From Oryzias latipes (lineage: Eukaryota > Chordata > Actinopteri > Beloniformes > Adrianichthyidae), in the NCBI RefSeq assembly GCF_002234675.1, contig NC_019867.2, positions 6,685,561 to 6,749,560 on the forward strand: 64,000 nt of DNA. Reading direction: 5' to 3'. Below the pieces are notes generated by a model. The model saw nothing but the letters and a program-made list of their open reading frames with translations. It was not told the origin of the DNA and ran no database searches. Made by a program: the position numbers and the translations under genes. Shown here one piece after another: positions 1 to 13,552 of this stretch; position 1 is the stretch's first letter; the number at the start of each line of letters is the position of its first letter.

Positions 1-535
1 AGAAGCAAAATATCCACATTACAAAAGGCAGATGCTACATTCCATATGGTGAATGGCCTTTTCTACTCTTATTGAGGCCCACGCGGCCCAACTGTCAATG
101 GTTTCATTCACCCGTTCACAAACTGATGTTAGCTTTGCTGCCATGCTCAAGGACACTTTGACACATGGGCAAGCAGGACAGGAAACAAGTCTATGACCTT
201 CCAATCAGAGGGGACTGATCTACTTCTGTACCACATGCTCCCCTCTTTACTCTGCTTCAAATTTCCCCTCTATTAATTTGCATTTTTGTAATCCAGACCC
301 GTGGTCATGTCCATAGATGTGCCCCCCCCTTCCTACAGACAGCAAGCACGAACCAATCAGCTTGGAACAAAAGGGAGGATCGCATATTAAATTGCATTTC
401 TACTCTATGCTTGAAGGCATGCACTTTTCAGCAAAGTATGACAAGAATACTAGATATGACTTTGTCCGTCAGTTTTTATATATGTAGTTGTAGATTTAGA
501 TAAGTTAATTCTTCTCTAAGAGTTCTGGTAAATCG
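1..535. other. Gene-free sequence
   Basis: No reading frame with recognisable homology or splice structure is seen. Short open frames here have no family resemblance. Confidence 0.5.
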
Positions 536-832
536 CCTGTCCGTCCTGGGGGAGGATCCCTCCTTCATGTGGGCACCCCTGAGGTTTCTTCGTTTTTTCC
601 GGAATCCGGTTTTTTTGGGAGTTTTTCCTTACCGCGAAGGGGGGTCTAAGGGCAGGGATGCCAGTATAGCTTAGTCAGTTTGTTAGTTCATTTTAGTATT
701 TTTCTATTGAACTCTTTGTATTCGTGATCCTTTTGATTTCATGTTTTACTTCGAAGCCCATCGAGACGACTGTTGTTGTGATTTTGGGCTATACAAATAA
801 AATTGAATTGAATTGAATTGAATTGAAGACAA
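536..832 (+). mobile_element. LINE 3' tail ending in (TTGAA)n
   Basis: The stretch ends in a run of TTGAA units (about 803-826) directly after a GGGCTATACAAATAAAA motif. That is the typical 3' end of fish L2-like non-LTR retrotransposons. No reverse-transcriptase coding part is visible, so this is a 5'-truncated copy. The family name is from memory of fish repeats, not a database match. Confidence 0.55.
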
Positions 833-2664
833 GATGAAATGCCACAAATCTGTTTTCTGTCATTATTCTGTCACTTTGGCCCCTCCTATTCAGTCACAAG
901 GGCCCTTCCTACAAATTTCTAATTAACTCATGCTACTATGAAGAAACTATGTTCTAGAGCATGTTTTTATTTAGCTTAAAACCGGCATAATCATGATTAA
1001 AAGACCTCTGAAAATGTTTTTAAAGTAGCTCCAAAGACGATTGGAATAGATCTTACAAGGAAAAAAACCAAAGGTAATACTGGAGTAATGACATACATTA
1101 CTAATCTTAGTAATTATTAAGGGAAATTGATTATTTTTGGAAAAAAAAAGAAGGAATAAATTATAATCAGGAAGTAACTCTCACAACTCTGATATATGTG
1201 AAAACGACTGGTATAACTAACCTCTGAAACAGCCAGGAGTTGTAACCACAGCCTTTCTTGGCAGAGTGGTCTGATCCAAGTAAAACCAAACAAACACATG
1301 AGTAAAATTCTCCTTCTAATCCATTTGCACCAAGTCTGCCGAACAGGAAATGCCTAACCTAGCGTTCACTACAGCTCGCTTGGACAGATGAGGAATGGCA
1401 GCTGAGTAATTCTGCAGTCATTCAGCGACCTCTCTGCCGTGTGTTCCAGCTACAAATCATTGCACTTTCAGGCTTTTGTGCCCCTTCGGGAAAGGGCAAA
1501 ATATCCGTGTGGAAAAGAATATCCTGACAGTTTTAGCAACTCGTGCTCATTCCTCATCTTACCGTTCCCCAAATGCTTTGACACTACTAAATATGACTAC
1601 ATGCATGTCATTTTTCTATTAAGAAGAGACAAAGAAAAACCTCAGAGTGGCTGGTCTCAAAGATCTCACTATAAGCATCCAGAACGCTGGGTTGGGTTAA
1701 ATGCGTCCTCTGCATTGTTGGTGAATGTTCTCAACTGTCTTGAATTTGAGTTATTGTTTCCTGACTAAAAATCTTCCCTGAAACCACTCAGTCTGAATCA
1801 GCCTCTTTGTTATCTGTATTTTGTCACTTTACTAAAACCAAGTCATCTATTTGATCATTTCAGAATCTACAATAGAGTTTTGGCTGCTTAGAAAACTACT
1901 GCAAGCATGGCAGCGAGCTCACCTAACGGACTGTGAATGTTGAACCTGCAGATTTGTGCGTGCAGAATTCATTTAGCATGTTTCCGGAATGTGCATACAT
2001 CTAGTGCACACAAAAGGAATTAGCAACCATGCAGCAGGACTCCTAAGGCTTTTTCTTTTTTGTATTTTGCATGTCTTGAAAAGGCAGGTGCCCCCCCTGT
2101 GCACACTGACAATTTTACGTATGCTGTCACTGTTTCAACTAGGAGACAAAAACTGTCATTTCTGTCCATTGAAGAACTCTGCATCGTCAGAGGCAAGGAT
2201 TCATTGCATATCCAACATGGAGCTTTTGGCCAAGTTAAGGGGCTGAAATTGAACCAATAACGATGATTAAAACTGATATTTATTAAGTATCTTTTTTTCA
2301 ACTTTTTCCAATATCACATTTTTACCTTGGATGTTTTAAAGTCCTCTCATCTAAAATGTCAGTTAAGAAAAGAAGCACACTCTTTCCTTTATTTTACATT
2401 TTCTAATTCTCGCAGGGAATCTTCTGTAATAATATCCAGATCACTGAGGTTCTTTGCAGACTCCTCAATTTTAATTATTAAAATAAAATAGCCTAAGACA
2501 CCTTTGCAGAGTAAGATGGACCATCTCTCAATGGCGCTTCAAGCTTTTTTACATTTTTGTCATTGCTTTCCTCTAAATGTGAATGTGATTTGCTAACATT
2601 ATTAAAAAGAAAAAAACTCGTGTCATTTAAAACTTGTAACCATCTACTTCTATCAGAAACCACC
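833..2664. other. Gene-free, AT-rich sequence
   Basis: Several short open frames of 60-110 codons occur on both strands (for example 1439-1768). None resembles a known protein or shows exon structure. Nothing else is recognised. Confidence 0.5.
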
Positions 2665-3776
2665 TAAAGGCCGTGTCACACAGCCACTACGTACATTTTA
2701 CCCATATTGCATGGATGAAAATTGGTCATACGTGAATATACATGGAAAAGGAAGAGAAAAGTTGTGGTCTTTACGTGATATTTTCAAAGATGTATTACGA
2801 ATGCACCATGTTAAAACCTAGGAAGAAGCATGCAAAGAACACGTAAATCAACATAGAACATGAACCATGTGTGGTTATTGCACTGTTTATTTGCAATTCT
2901 TTAGTCATTTGTGCGTCAATTATCTCAACGTGATGTGATATGTAAAAGCTATCCATCGGTGTTACATGTGTGAGAAGTCCATTAGACAAATGTGGACATA
3001 TGTGGAATGGCTGTGGAAAGCCCCAAAGGTGGGTAAGATTTAAGTATAAACTACATGTAATGTGGATAAGTTGAGTATTCTCAAAACCAAATTCAAGACC
3101 TTGCGGCCGAAAACCTCGATGGACATTTGCGCACATCGACGAATGACGAACGCAAGAAACACTTACGAATTACGTATGTCACAAAGACATGGAAAATGTA
3201 CCAAATTTTTTGATTTTATTTTTGAAATGGTTTATTTCAAACAATCAAAGCAAGAGTAATGCACAAAACAATACAATCAGCAGTTACACATTCATACAGA
3301 CGTATGAACTTAGAACAATTCAACGTTAAATCAAAGATTGCTTAAAAGGGAGTAGCAGGAAGCCAATTTTTATAATCCCAACACTGTTCTACTGTACCAT
3401 TTTCATAACAGGATTTATCATTATCCGGTTCATAATATTTTATCAGACAGAATTAAGAATACTGAAGTATCAATACATCGCATGACAAAGATGAATTAGT
3501 TAATTATTATGTAAAAATTGACAACTATTTTAGAAATCAACATAGCAAATGCAGATCAGATATCTAAAATACATGCAGATTCTATTCATTAGAAAAATCA
3601 TGACTATAGTTAAAAATAACACTATATCAGAAAAAACAGACAGAACACCGTTTCTCAAATCTTCATAGCATATGCAGATAAAGTGTCAAAAGTATCAAAA
3701 ATATGTGCAATTTATTTTTCACTCGAAAAAAAATCATTTCTAAAATGTACGTAATGGCTGTGTGACAAAGCCTTTA
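2665..3776. mobile_element. Non-autonomous TIR DNA transposon, about 1.1 kb
   Basis: The ends are inverted copies of each other over about 35 bp, with a shared core GTCACACAGCCA followed by TTACGTACATTTTA (CTACGTACATTTTA at the left end). No transposase frame is visible. The right half (about 3205-3720) has a different character and may be a second repeat nested inside. A diverged partial relative lies at about 6715-6935. The superfamily is not assigned. Confidence 0.65.
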
Positions 3777-4904
3777 TATGAAGGATATATCAGCCAAAAC
3801 CTTGTGATCCAACCTTTCAGCAGCGCAATCCCTTAAACAATATTTTGAAAGTGGAATTTGTTTAAAATCTTAAAAAAACTCTGATTGTTTCAAAAAGATT
3901 AGACTGAGCAAAGCGTTCTGGCAGGTCAGGGAATCAGGCTCAGCGCTCCTGACAGCAGCTGCCAGTTGCAAGGTTAGCAAACGTCCAATGATGATCAGCT
4001 GATTTCCTTCAAAGCATTAAACTGACGGGTCGTAAAAAAAAAAAAAAGTGTCCTTTTTAAACTCTTTAAACTTCTGCTTTTCCCTCTGAAAGCTGCTCCA
4101 ACCTCTGCAGCACTTTGTAGCCCACTTCTTCCCCAGCCCTCACTGCATGCTGTCCATGAGCTAATCAATATCTTACTCATATCCATGCTGCCTTGTTCTG
4201 TACACAGAGACTCTTGCTTCCTGGTTTTATCATTCAGTGAAGCACACGGAAGGGTGGGGAGGTCAGCTCTCCCCGCTTTGAGCCTTCCAGGCATCCGTAT
4301 TGAAAGGCAGGAAGCAGTCATGTCGATAAATATAATTCTGACGAATTTGATCTCGGCAGGACAGTGTTCCAGATACACAAAAAATACATTTCCACAGACA
4401 AAACATGTTTCGTAAGTCAAATTTGTTGTGGATTCTGGAATTACTATATTCATCTTTTTATTATATTTAACACATTCATTAAGATGGATAAACTGAAGTT
4501 CTTCTAATATTTATAAGAAAAAGTTGCATCTATAAACATAGAAACATTGAAAAATAGAAATTTGCCCCTTCAATGATCTTTAATCTACCACAACTATTTA
4601 AAAGTTAGTTGTGTTACTTTCCAAAAATGAATGCCTGGTATCTATAGAGCGATAATGATGTGCTGGCGATTGATAAATATGCAGAAATACACTTTTTGTG
4701 TCAAGGCTGAATGGGTCTTAAAGAGTTGGCTGTAATAAGCTACAGCTTTTCAAGCATTTTTTCTTATGTTCCATCTAGTGGAGTCTCCTTTTTTCCCCCT
4801 TAACTGAAAAGAATTGCATGACTGCATGGATGATTAATGTTGTCAGTAAGGACATTGATTTATCTGAATTTGTTTTTATATATCTGAAATAAAACATGCC
4901 TCAT
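3777..4904. other. Gene-free sequence
   Basis: No supported gene. The 152-codon minus-strand frame at 3995-4453 runs through an A-rich tract, has no recognisable domain, and is not called. Confidence 0.5.
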
Positions 4905-5098
4905 GGGTTAAATGGTTACGATGAGTCTAAATTGTCCCTAGTTGTGAATGTGAGAGTGTATGGGTGTGTGATTGTGGCCCTGTGTCAGGCTGGGGACATG
5001 TCCAGGATGTCCCCCGCCTTCGCCCACAAGTGGCTCCAACGGCCCTGTGACCCCGAAAGGTGCAAAGTGGGTTAAGAAGATGAATGAATAAATGAATT
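4905..5098 (+). mobile_element. LINE/SINE-type 3' tail with GAATGAAT end
   Basis: The order TAAATTGTCCCTAG, then GGGGACATGTCCAGG, CCCCCGCC, GGCTCCAACGGCCC, and a terminal GAATGAATAAATGAA is the widespread fish non-LTR tail (the 'gacctgtccagggtgtaccccgcc' type). A second copy is at 48998-49125. It is a truncated, non-coding repeat. Confidence 0.6.
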
Positions 5099-5379
5099 TA
5101 CGTTTGAAATAAACAAAGAAACTAAAAATAAAGAATCCAAAGAGGAAAAACACTTTTCCATTCAGGAGCTACAACATCTTTTCTCCTGCTCCATATAGCT
5201 TGCAAGGTCACTTTTTTCTGAGTTAACTTGAGCTGTGAATGACTGCAGTGATGCAGCTTTGACAAAAGTAGTAGTACAGAGTGTATTAGAAAACATGCAG
5301 TCAGTGAGTGAGTCAAGGGAATTCAACTTTTTCAAGGAGACGCAAAAACTTTAAAATCATATTCCTAGTTGTGAATGAA

Positions 5380-6379
5380 NNNNNNNNNNNNNNNNNNNNN
5401 NNNNNNNNNNNNNNNNNNNNNNNNNNNNNNNNNNNNNNNNNNNNNNNNNNNNNNNNNNNNNNNNNNNNNNNNNNNNNNNNNNNNNNNNNNNNNNNNNNNN
5501 NNNNNNNNNNNNNNNNNNNNNNNNNNNNNNNNNNNNNNNNNNNNNNNNNNNNNNNNNNNNNNNNNNNNNNNNNNNNNNNNNNNNNNNNNNNNNNNNNNNN
5601 NNNNNNNNNNNNNNNNNNNNNNNNNNNNNNNNNNNNNNNNNNNNNNNNNNNNNNNNNNNNNNNNNNNNNNNNNNNNNNNNNNNNNNNNNNNNNNNNNNNN
5701 NNNNNNNNNNNNNNNNNNNNNNNNNNNNNNNNNNNNNNNNNNNNNNNNNNNNNNNNNNNNNNNNNNNNNNNNNNNNNNNNNNNNNNNNNNNNNNNNNNNN
5801 NNNNNNNNNNNNNNNNNNNNNNNNNNNNNNNNNNNNNNNNNNNNNNNNNNNNNNNNNNNNNNNNNNNNNNNNNNNNNNNNNNNNNNNNNNNNNNNNNNNN
5901 NNNNNNNNNNNNNNNNNNNNNNNNNNNNNNNNNNNNNNNNNNNNNNNNNNNNNNNNNNNNNNNNNNNNNNNNNNNNNNNNNNNNNNNNNNNNNNNNNNNN
6001 NNNNNNNNNNNNNNNNNNNNNNNNNNNNNNNNNNNNNNNNNNNNNNNNNNNNNNNNNNNNNNNNNNNNNNNNNNNNNNNNNNNNNNNNNNNNNNNNNNNN
6101 NNNNNNNNNNNNNNNNNNNNNNNNNNNNNNNNNNNNNNNNNNNNNNNNNNNNNNNNNNNNNNNNNNNNNNNNNNNNNNNNNNNNNNNNNNNNNNNNNNNN
6201 NNNNNNNNNNNNNNNNNNNNNNNNNNNNNNNNNNNNNNNNNNNNNNNNNNNNNNNNNNNNNNNNNNNNNNNNNNNNNNNNNNNNNNNNNNNNNNNNNNNN
6301 NNNNNNNNNNNNNNNNNNNNNNNNNNNNNNNNNNNNNNNNNNNNNNNNNNNNNNNNNNNNNNNNNNNNNNNNNNNNNNN
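5380..6379. other. Assembly gap of exactly 1,000 N
   Basis: A run of N from 5380 to 6379 is a scaffold gap of conventional size. The left edge (5362-5379) reads CCTAGTTGTGAATGAA, matching the repeat at about 4937. The gap therefore probably falls inside or beside another copy of that tail. Apparent long open frames across it are artefacts. Confidence 0.95.
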
Positions 6380-6714
6380 TGCGTTTATCTGTTTGCACCT
6401 CCCCGTGGAGGTGTAAATGGGGAAGTGTGACGGTTTAGCCATTTAACTCACCTGTTTCATGACCTACTTAAGGAACCAGGTGTGCTCGCTCTACGCCTTC
6501 GGTCATCCATTTGCTTGAGCGCTGCATCTGTCGCCCCACCCTCCTCACTGGCATCCACCTGTGAGCTCCGTTGGGGTTAGTTCAATACCCAAAGTTTTCC
6601 ATGGAGATCTTATTTTATTGTATCTGAATGGAACATTAAAAAATGTTGCCAAACTAAAAGAATACATGGAAAAATAAAGCTTTTCTACTGCATGACTTGT
6701 CTGACTAAAATAAA
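6380..6714. other. Unassigned sequence after the gap
   Basis: No gene is recognised. The composition is more GC-rich at 6480-6575 than around it and could be an interspersed repeat edge, but no family was identified. Confidence 0.3.
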
Positions 6715-6935
6715 GGTTATAAATTGGTGGTGCATGCTTGAACAGTCCGTTAGACATACGACATACATGGAACGGTCATGAAAAGCCACAAATTTGCACA
6801 TGCATCTCACAAAAATCACGCACAATTGCTTAAGATTTATGTAATAATTGCATGAACACTGTGTAAAATACACATAAACTGCGTGATTCTCAACCAACCA
6901 AAGATTCTGAACCGCTCAAACATGCTCACATAAAG
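6715..6935. mobile_element. Partial relative of the 2665-3776 element
   Basis: Words such as GTCCGTTAGACA, GGAACGGTCATGAAAAGCC, TTAAGATTTA and GATTCTCAA occur in the same order as in 2975-3090 of the TIR element. This supports a diverged internal fragment of the same family. No TIR is seen on either side. Confidence 0.5.
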
Positions 6936-9790
6936 ACCTATTGACCGAAAATAATCAGTTTTGATTACTTTGTTTGTGATGTTTTCATCACTCAGTAAAT
7001 AAAAATATTTCCTAACTTAACAATAAGGTGGTATGTCTTTTCTTGAAGGGACTCATTAAATTATATTGTCGCACTTTTGCATATGTCCAGACTTATGCAT
7101 ATGTCCAGACTTAGAGTTACATTCAAAGAAACATTTTTAGAAGATAATTCCTGGAATGAACTCGAAAAATCTTGTCCATCAGGTACAATGAAGCCCAAGG
7201 CTGAAGAAACTAGACCGGAAATGCACAAGTTATTTCCCTTTTAGAGTATGATTTCACTGTGCAGTTTGTGCTTTACAGAAAATCTCTCCAGTGTTTTTTT
7301 AGAAGAGCCCTGACATTTGACATTCATCATTGACAGATGACTAGCATGGGATCCTTGTTTGTGTACTTTGACATTCTGGAAGAAAGGCCTTTTTCTTGAT
7401 CGGTTTTATAGTGTTTCCACATGTCAGTGGGGCTCTTATAGGAAACATTTATTTTGAGAAACTTAAATTGCCCATCTTAGGACATCATGCAGAAAGAAGG
7501 GCTCCCACACATCAGCTGTATTTTCTCACCAAGACTTCAAAGCTGTAAAAACGAATTTTAGCAGAACATCAGGATGTTCATCATCACTCATTTATCATCT
7601 CAGAACGTTGAAATTTATATCACAATTAAAGCATATTAATCTATCTATGGAAGTCAGGAGGATAAAACATGCAGTTCTTGTCAGCTAGCTCATTTTGTTA
7701 AGCTTCAGAGTGGATTAAAAGCAGAAGAGACTAAGCCTAAAACAGTCCTTGAAGCAGAATAGGAACCTCTTGATACAAAGACCTAAATAAGAATAGAATG
7801 TTGGGTCTGTGTTGAGAAGTAAATGCCTCTTTGTATCATCCGTGCTGAATGCTCTGCTCCTGTTAGTCACATGTAGCCCTTAATCCACAGCAGTGATGAA
7901 GAGTCAGCCACTGAAATCAGTCACTGTTGATGTCTTCAAAGCAGTGGAAAGATGCAGGGAAACTAAGGTCAGCAGCACCGTTTGTGTAATGCTTGAATTT
8001 TCCTTAGTGATGTAAGAAAAGAAAAAAAAAACAGCTGATAAACTCTTCACTGCTCCCAAGAGAGGAATATTTTTTCCACCAGCGTGCTCAAACAGTACAA
8101 AAGTCGTGTATAATAGTGAAAAAGTAACTTGTTACACAAAACTTTTACAAAAAAAATAAATACAAAGATGATACTAAATAATCTATTATATTTTTAGAAA
8201 ATCTAATGTTTCCTTTTTTCCCCCAGGAAACTCTATTAAGATTTTATAAAACCACAAGTTGAATTGGAATGTCATAGTGTGCCTCCACTGTCTGTGAAAT
8301 GGAAGTGAGCCATTGTGATTTTGATAAACGATTTAAATATTTTCCTAAACTGTGTACTAAAGTGTCAATAAAGTCCCTGCATGCTTCAGAGACTTATGAC
8401 AAACAATTAAAACTTTATTTATGAAACTGTGTGCTTTTACTCTGAAATGGAAAGGGAGTGTGACGTCACATGTAGAAAATTGACTTACTTCCGGTTCCAA
8501 CAAAATGAAGTCGGTTCAGTCGCAATTTTTTTGAGATATGGACGTCTCCATGTTTAAGCCAGAAATGTCAGTTAGCAGTGATTGGTCCAAGTCGGTCTGA
8601 GTCGTAATTTCTATGGCAACCAGCCACTCTTGCAAATCAGGAGTTGAAAGAAGGCTCGGGAGAATGTGTCAGTCAAATGCTTCTAACGTTCGCCGTGGGA
8701 CCTTTTATTAGGGCCTCTGATTGGCTGGTTCATAACTTGAATAGACAAATAATAAATCATCAAAAAAATTAGCATTAGCAAGAACATGTGAAAAAAGGTA
8801 GCAAAGCAAGAATAGTTTTTCTGACAAATAAAATGACTAAAAGCTGTTTACTTCTCAATAGAAGTCCATGGGATTTGGGCTTCTTGGAGCCAGCGGGTAC
8901 TTTCTGTTTGGAATGCAAGGGGCAAGGGGTCACTCAGTCTATTTTGTCATGAACAGTTAATGTGAGATACCTAATTTAATGGGAAAGCATTAAAGGGCTC
9001 TTATTTTGATAAATCAACAAACAAGATCTGGTTGTTGTCTTCCTGGGAGACCGAGTCTCCAAACCGGACTTGTGCCAAAACTCTCACTTCCTCTGTATGC
9101 TTTTGGAAGTCCTGATTAGAGAACATTTGCTGCATCTGAAGCACTTATTAAACTAATCCCTCACTGCTTGGGGAGGTTTGTATGAAGGATTTTTTTGTCT
9201 TCCACGTTCAACTGGCTGCCAACATTAGTGCTATTCAGAGGTGATTCAGAATCGTTCTACATTTCTCATTTGTCCCTTTGCAAAGTAGATCATCTTGAGT
9301 GTTTAATTGCTGTATTAGAAACCAGCACCCCTTTGCTATGAACTGTAAAAAGAAAGTAGCTTTTTGTTCATGATAATCTGGTGAAACAAATCATCTTTAG
9401 TCATCTTAATTACTGTATGTCTCTCATTTGTGTTTAAATGGATCACTCTAACTTCATTTGTAGAAGTTATCTGCCTCCCAAAAAGTAAGTGTTCCTTTTT
9501 ATTCGTTTTCCCAAAAGACTTTTGCATTTATGATTTAATGTATGTAAAGTGATCCCTGTCAATTTGTAAAATCTAGAGTAGAAAATGGATAAAGATTTGG
9601 CACATGGTGAGGGTTACAGTCCTGCCCTGCTGGATTACACTCATTTTTTTAAGTAATTATCACTTAGTATGTGTTTGCAATGGAAAATATGAAGAGTTGT
9701 GTACACTAACATACTACTGTATAGCTTAGAGAGGACATGACACTTTCACATCCAAACAGAACATCCTGTCCTAATTCTTGAGCCAAAAGT
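6936..9790. other. Gene-free sequence with a probable repeat at 8455-8940
   Basis: No coding exon is recognised. The part from about 8455 (GTGACGTCACATG) to about 8940 (GGGGCAAGGGGTCACTCA) has the look of a fish interspersed repeat. It lacks clear terminal repeats and I cannot name it. The rest is AT-rich single-copy-looking DNA. Confidence 0.35.
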
Positions 9791-9807
9791 GACACACACA
9801 CAAACAT

Positions 9808-9857
<50 letters not shown>
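9791..9857. repeat. (CA)n microsatellite
   Basis: About 67 bp of almost pure CA dinucleotides, with one interruption near the start. Confidence 0.95.
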
Positions 9858-9859
<2 letters not shown>

Positions 9860-12800
9860 CCTCAAACAGTATGAATGTCAGTAAAATTTTGGTTATTGTG
9901 TTGGCACCGTTCTTCCATCTCCTTCTATTCGTTATGAACCACAATCATTCCGGTTTTTCCGAGTCCAAAACTATCCAACCATAAATTTAAAGAATAAACT
10001 GATGATTCAGTGATATTTTGGGACGAATAAGTAAATTGCAAAGTAATTTAGAACAAATACTTCAGCCAAAATGTGCAAACTGTGGGAGAAAAAGGAAGAG
10101 TTCTGATAAATCGTCGAACTTGTCAAGCTGGGTTTTTGGACCAAAAGCAGAAAAGAAAATACGTCCATTTGTCAGCATTTGCTTGATGGGCTGCAGTGTT
10201 CTTTGTTTTTTGGGGGAAGGCCCAACTTGTATGTGTTTATCTCAAAATGGGTTCACAAGAAAGGATACTTGCGTGTGTCAAAACAAGATTTGTGACCTTT
10301 TCGAGAGGGCCCGGCTAAAAAAAGACTTATGTCATTCTTCCCTTTTTATACTTGGCACATTTTCTTGTATGTCTCACACCACAGCAAATATCTTCTGTTG
10401 AGTTTTTAAGATCTCCGTCTCCTCAGAGTTCAGTTGAGAACAATTCCAATAGAGCCATTAAGCTGATGCCAATGCTGCCCATGACAACCATGTGACGCTT
10501 TTGCCTCTCCACTCTTTCTTTATCAACACCAGGAGGCACAATAATGCGTCAGTGTTTATGTAGCTGTGAAAAACATGGGAGTAATTGTGTCCACAGGGAA
10601 AGCAGAAATGAGCCTCATTCCTAATGCAGAGGCTTCCACCGCAGTGTCATGAGTCCAGCAGGAAAACTGCGCAGCTTTTGTTTGCAGCGCAGTATATTTG
10701 AACTCCCACACGGGGACACATCTGTGTTCATAAAACTTTGCAAAACCCCCCTAAAACTCCAACATCAAACTAAGTAAAATCAACAGCATTGCAATAAAAA
10801 TAAAGCTCCTTTTAGGTTCCATCTAACTGAAAGTGAAAAAACTAAATAAACGCTCCAGTGAGAGCATAAGAGTACACACATTAAAAAGCTGTTTCTGGAG
10901 CATTTTTTGATCAGTTTACTGATCATTTTAGTCTAAACAACATATTGTTATGCTTTTTTTTCTTCTTAAACTTTTCAAAATTTGACTTACCTCCAAATAA
11001 AATTATTACCTTCAGCATACATTGTAGCCCTGTTTTTCACACAGTCCTAATAATGGAGTTCATGTCACAGATGACAGACCAAATGGTGATACTAAATATT
11101 TCACGTATTTATAAGAACCACTAATAATTTAAAAAGTTTGATATAATCTGTTAGTGAGCCATGACTGTGAAAGGGAAAGTTTTTACAAAATATAAAAATA
11201 TAAACAGTTCTGATGTGGTCCGAACAAAAACATTTGATTTTTTACTCATTAGTCATGATAGAAAGAGAAGGTTTTGTTTCCCAGATTTGTAGGAAATGTA
11301 TTATTTTAACAGGATCTTCTTTAGTTTAATTTTATCATTGAAACACGCATTCTAAAAGATGTTTTTTTATATAATTGTAGAATTGTAAATGTAACAGAAA
11401 GAATTTTTTCAAATATTGAAAAGTTTAGTTGGAGAGTGTTTTTAATTAATTAGTTAATGCATTCCATTAATATGCAGAGAAAATGCATTGATTATAGGTC
11501 TTAGGTCCTCATTAAATTGGCAGCAAGATCTTGCAAAATTTATTAAGAAATTGAGTTTATCTATACAGAAAGCCCTTTTTATAGAAAGAAAATATGACTG
11601 TATTTAACAATGAAGGCAGGAGCCACATAAAATTACGATCAAAGATGAAATTAAATCAAATTAAAACATAAAATCACATTCTCTTGCCACTAGCTAAAAA
11701 ACAACAACAGTGAGACAGAGCTTTGCATCGACCCTAAGGGTTTAAAAATATGTACGGGTGCAACAAAGAAAAACTCTGAGAGATTGTGTAGGTTAGGCAG
11801 ATTCTAAAAGCTTAAATTTAATTAGGGGCCTGATCTTGTGGGGCTCTAAAAGTCCTTAAATGAAATCCAAAATAAACCTAAACAGAAGAAATCCAGCAAA
11901 CCTCTGAAAAAAGCCGCCCATTTTTGACCATAATCTCCATTTACACCTTGGACCAAACCCTGTTTGTCTGCCTGAACACACAAAAATGCACAAAGTTATT
12001 CTTACCAGAAGGATACACAAAATCACAGCAAAAATGACCCAGATTTAATCTCAACATAGTCCACATCATAACATCAACCAGCATCAGAATTGATGACAGG
12101 CCACTGTTTTGCCTGTATGAGAACAGGGGGGTAGTCCAAAAAGCAGGTTTTGCAAGTTACCACGGTAAGCTGATGCCAGTGTAATTAATAGCCAGCAGTG
12201 ATACTGGAACTAAGTAAAATGTTATGTCTATTCAAACATCATCTTCCATTTGCCAGAAAGGGTGAGACGAAAGCGCGGGAATTTGTAACTAAGAAAAAAA
12301 ACAGCTTTTATTTAACTTGAGTTCTAAGGAGATTAAAATCTCTTGAATTGGCACATGCTCCATGCTAAAAAAAAAGTACTTGATTGTTGTGTAAAAACCA
12401 TTTAAGATTGCCCTTTTCACATGTGTGACAAAAGATAGGTCTTTAAAGGAAAAATAACATTTCTTGCTTATGTTTTTTTCCCAGTTGTGCCACAATTAAC
12501 AAGAAAAAAGGCACAAATTAGAAGAAAAGATAGAGAGAAAAAACAGCAAATATGCTTCAACAAAATTAAATTCCAATTCTAAAACTTGTTTTTGAGGGCT
12601 GTGATGTGATTCTTCACAAATAACTTAAGGACCAACCAATTTCTGTTTTTGAATGCAACTTGTGATGAACGACATCGTGTTTCTTCACAGCAAGAATCTC
12701 CTTCTCTCACACTCTTCTCCTGATTGTCCTGTGAACCCCCGCATTAAATGATCTATTATCGCATTGACTAATTTCATCACTGAAAATAAGTTTTATTCAG

Positions 12801-13478
12801 GGGTCTTGAAAATGACCAAGATGATGGTGGCAAATTTTAGCCATGCTGGAATTAAGGGTTCTTCCAGTGTCAAGGTGGAAATGTTTGTGAAGACCTGTAC
12901 TAACTCGTTGTTTGGCACATGCCACGAGCCCTTTTCTTGGTACCCTATCAGGGCCTGTAGGGTCTGTATGGCTTAAAGCGTATGTTTAAATCCGCAAAGG
13001 GTGCACAACACACTGAAATCACAAAAAAAAAAAACAAACACAAAAGTTCCACACAAAAAAGGGGAACCGTAAGCCACTGCAGGATCCTGGCCAGCAGCCC
13101 CCCATCTCTGTGGTCTGCATCCCGGACCCACTGACCTGGATCTGGTGTGAAGTCTTCACGGCCTTAATCGACTATTAGTTTGAGTCGTCCGTCCCCCCCA
13201 CGAGTCGTAACACAAGACTACTGACATTAACTTGACAAAAATGTAAAAAACATAAATAAATAAAAATACTGTAATAATAATATGAACAAAATGGCACAGG
13301 CTGAAACCCACCCGCAGAAAATTTACTCAGCCACTTGCATCTGTAAAAGCCAACTTTTGCAAGTTTAACAAAAAATAGATCTCCATTTATGTCATCACAC
13401 GCAACAATTTATCATTTAATCCATCAAGTAGAACAAAATTCATGTAGGAAATAATTTATACAGATTATAGAGAGAGTA
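9858..13478. other. Gene-free sequence
   Basis: No gene supported. The 127-codon plus frame at 10018-10401 has scattered cysteines but no recognisable fold, begins at a TTG codon, and is not called. Confidence 0.5.
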
Positions 13479-13490
13479 TACAGATAATGC

Positions 13491-13540
13491 GTTCGCTGTG
13501 GCGACCCCTGATGGGACAAGCCGAAAGGGAAACAACAACA
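13491..13540 (+). mobile_element. Severely 5'-truncated SINE with target-site duplication
   Basis: The 50 bp reading GTTCGCTGTGGCGACCCCTG and onward match the 3' end of the tRNA-derived SINE at 60178-60404. It is bounded by direct repeats of TACAGATAATGC at 13479-13490 and 13541-13552. That pattern shows a target-primed insertion that stopped after copying only the tail. Confidence 0.8.
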
Positions 13541-13552
13541 TACAGATAATGC

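Noticed and set aside
5308-6442. Four long open frames of 350-376 codons
   Set aside because: They consist almost wholly of the 1,000-N assembly gap.
10018-10401. A 127-codon cysteine-containing frame
   Set aside because: No ATG start, no domain, no splice context and no repeat support.
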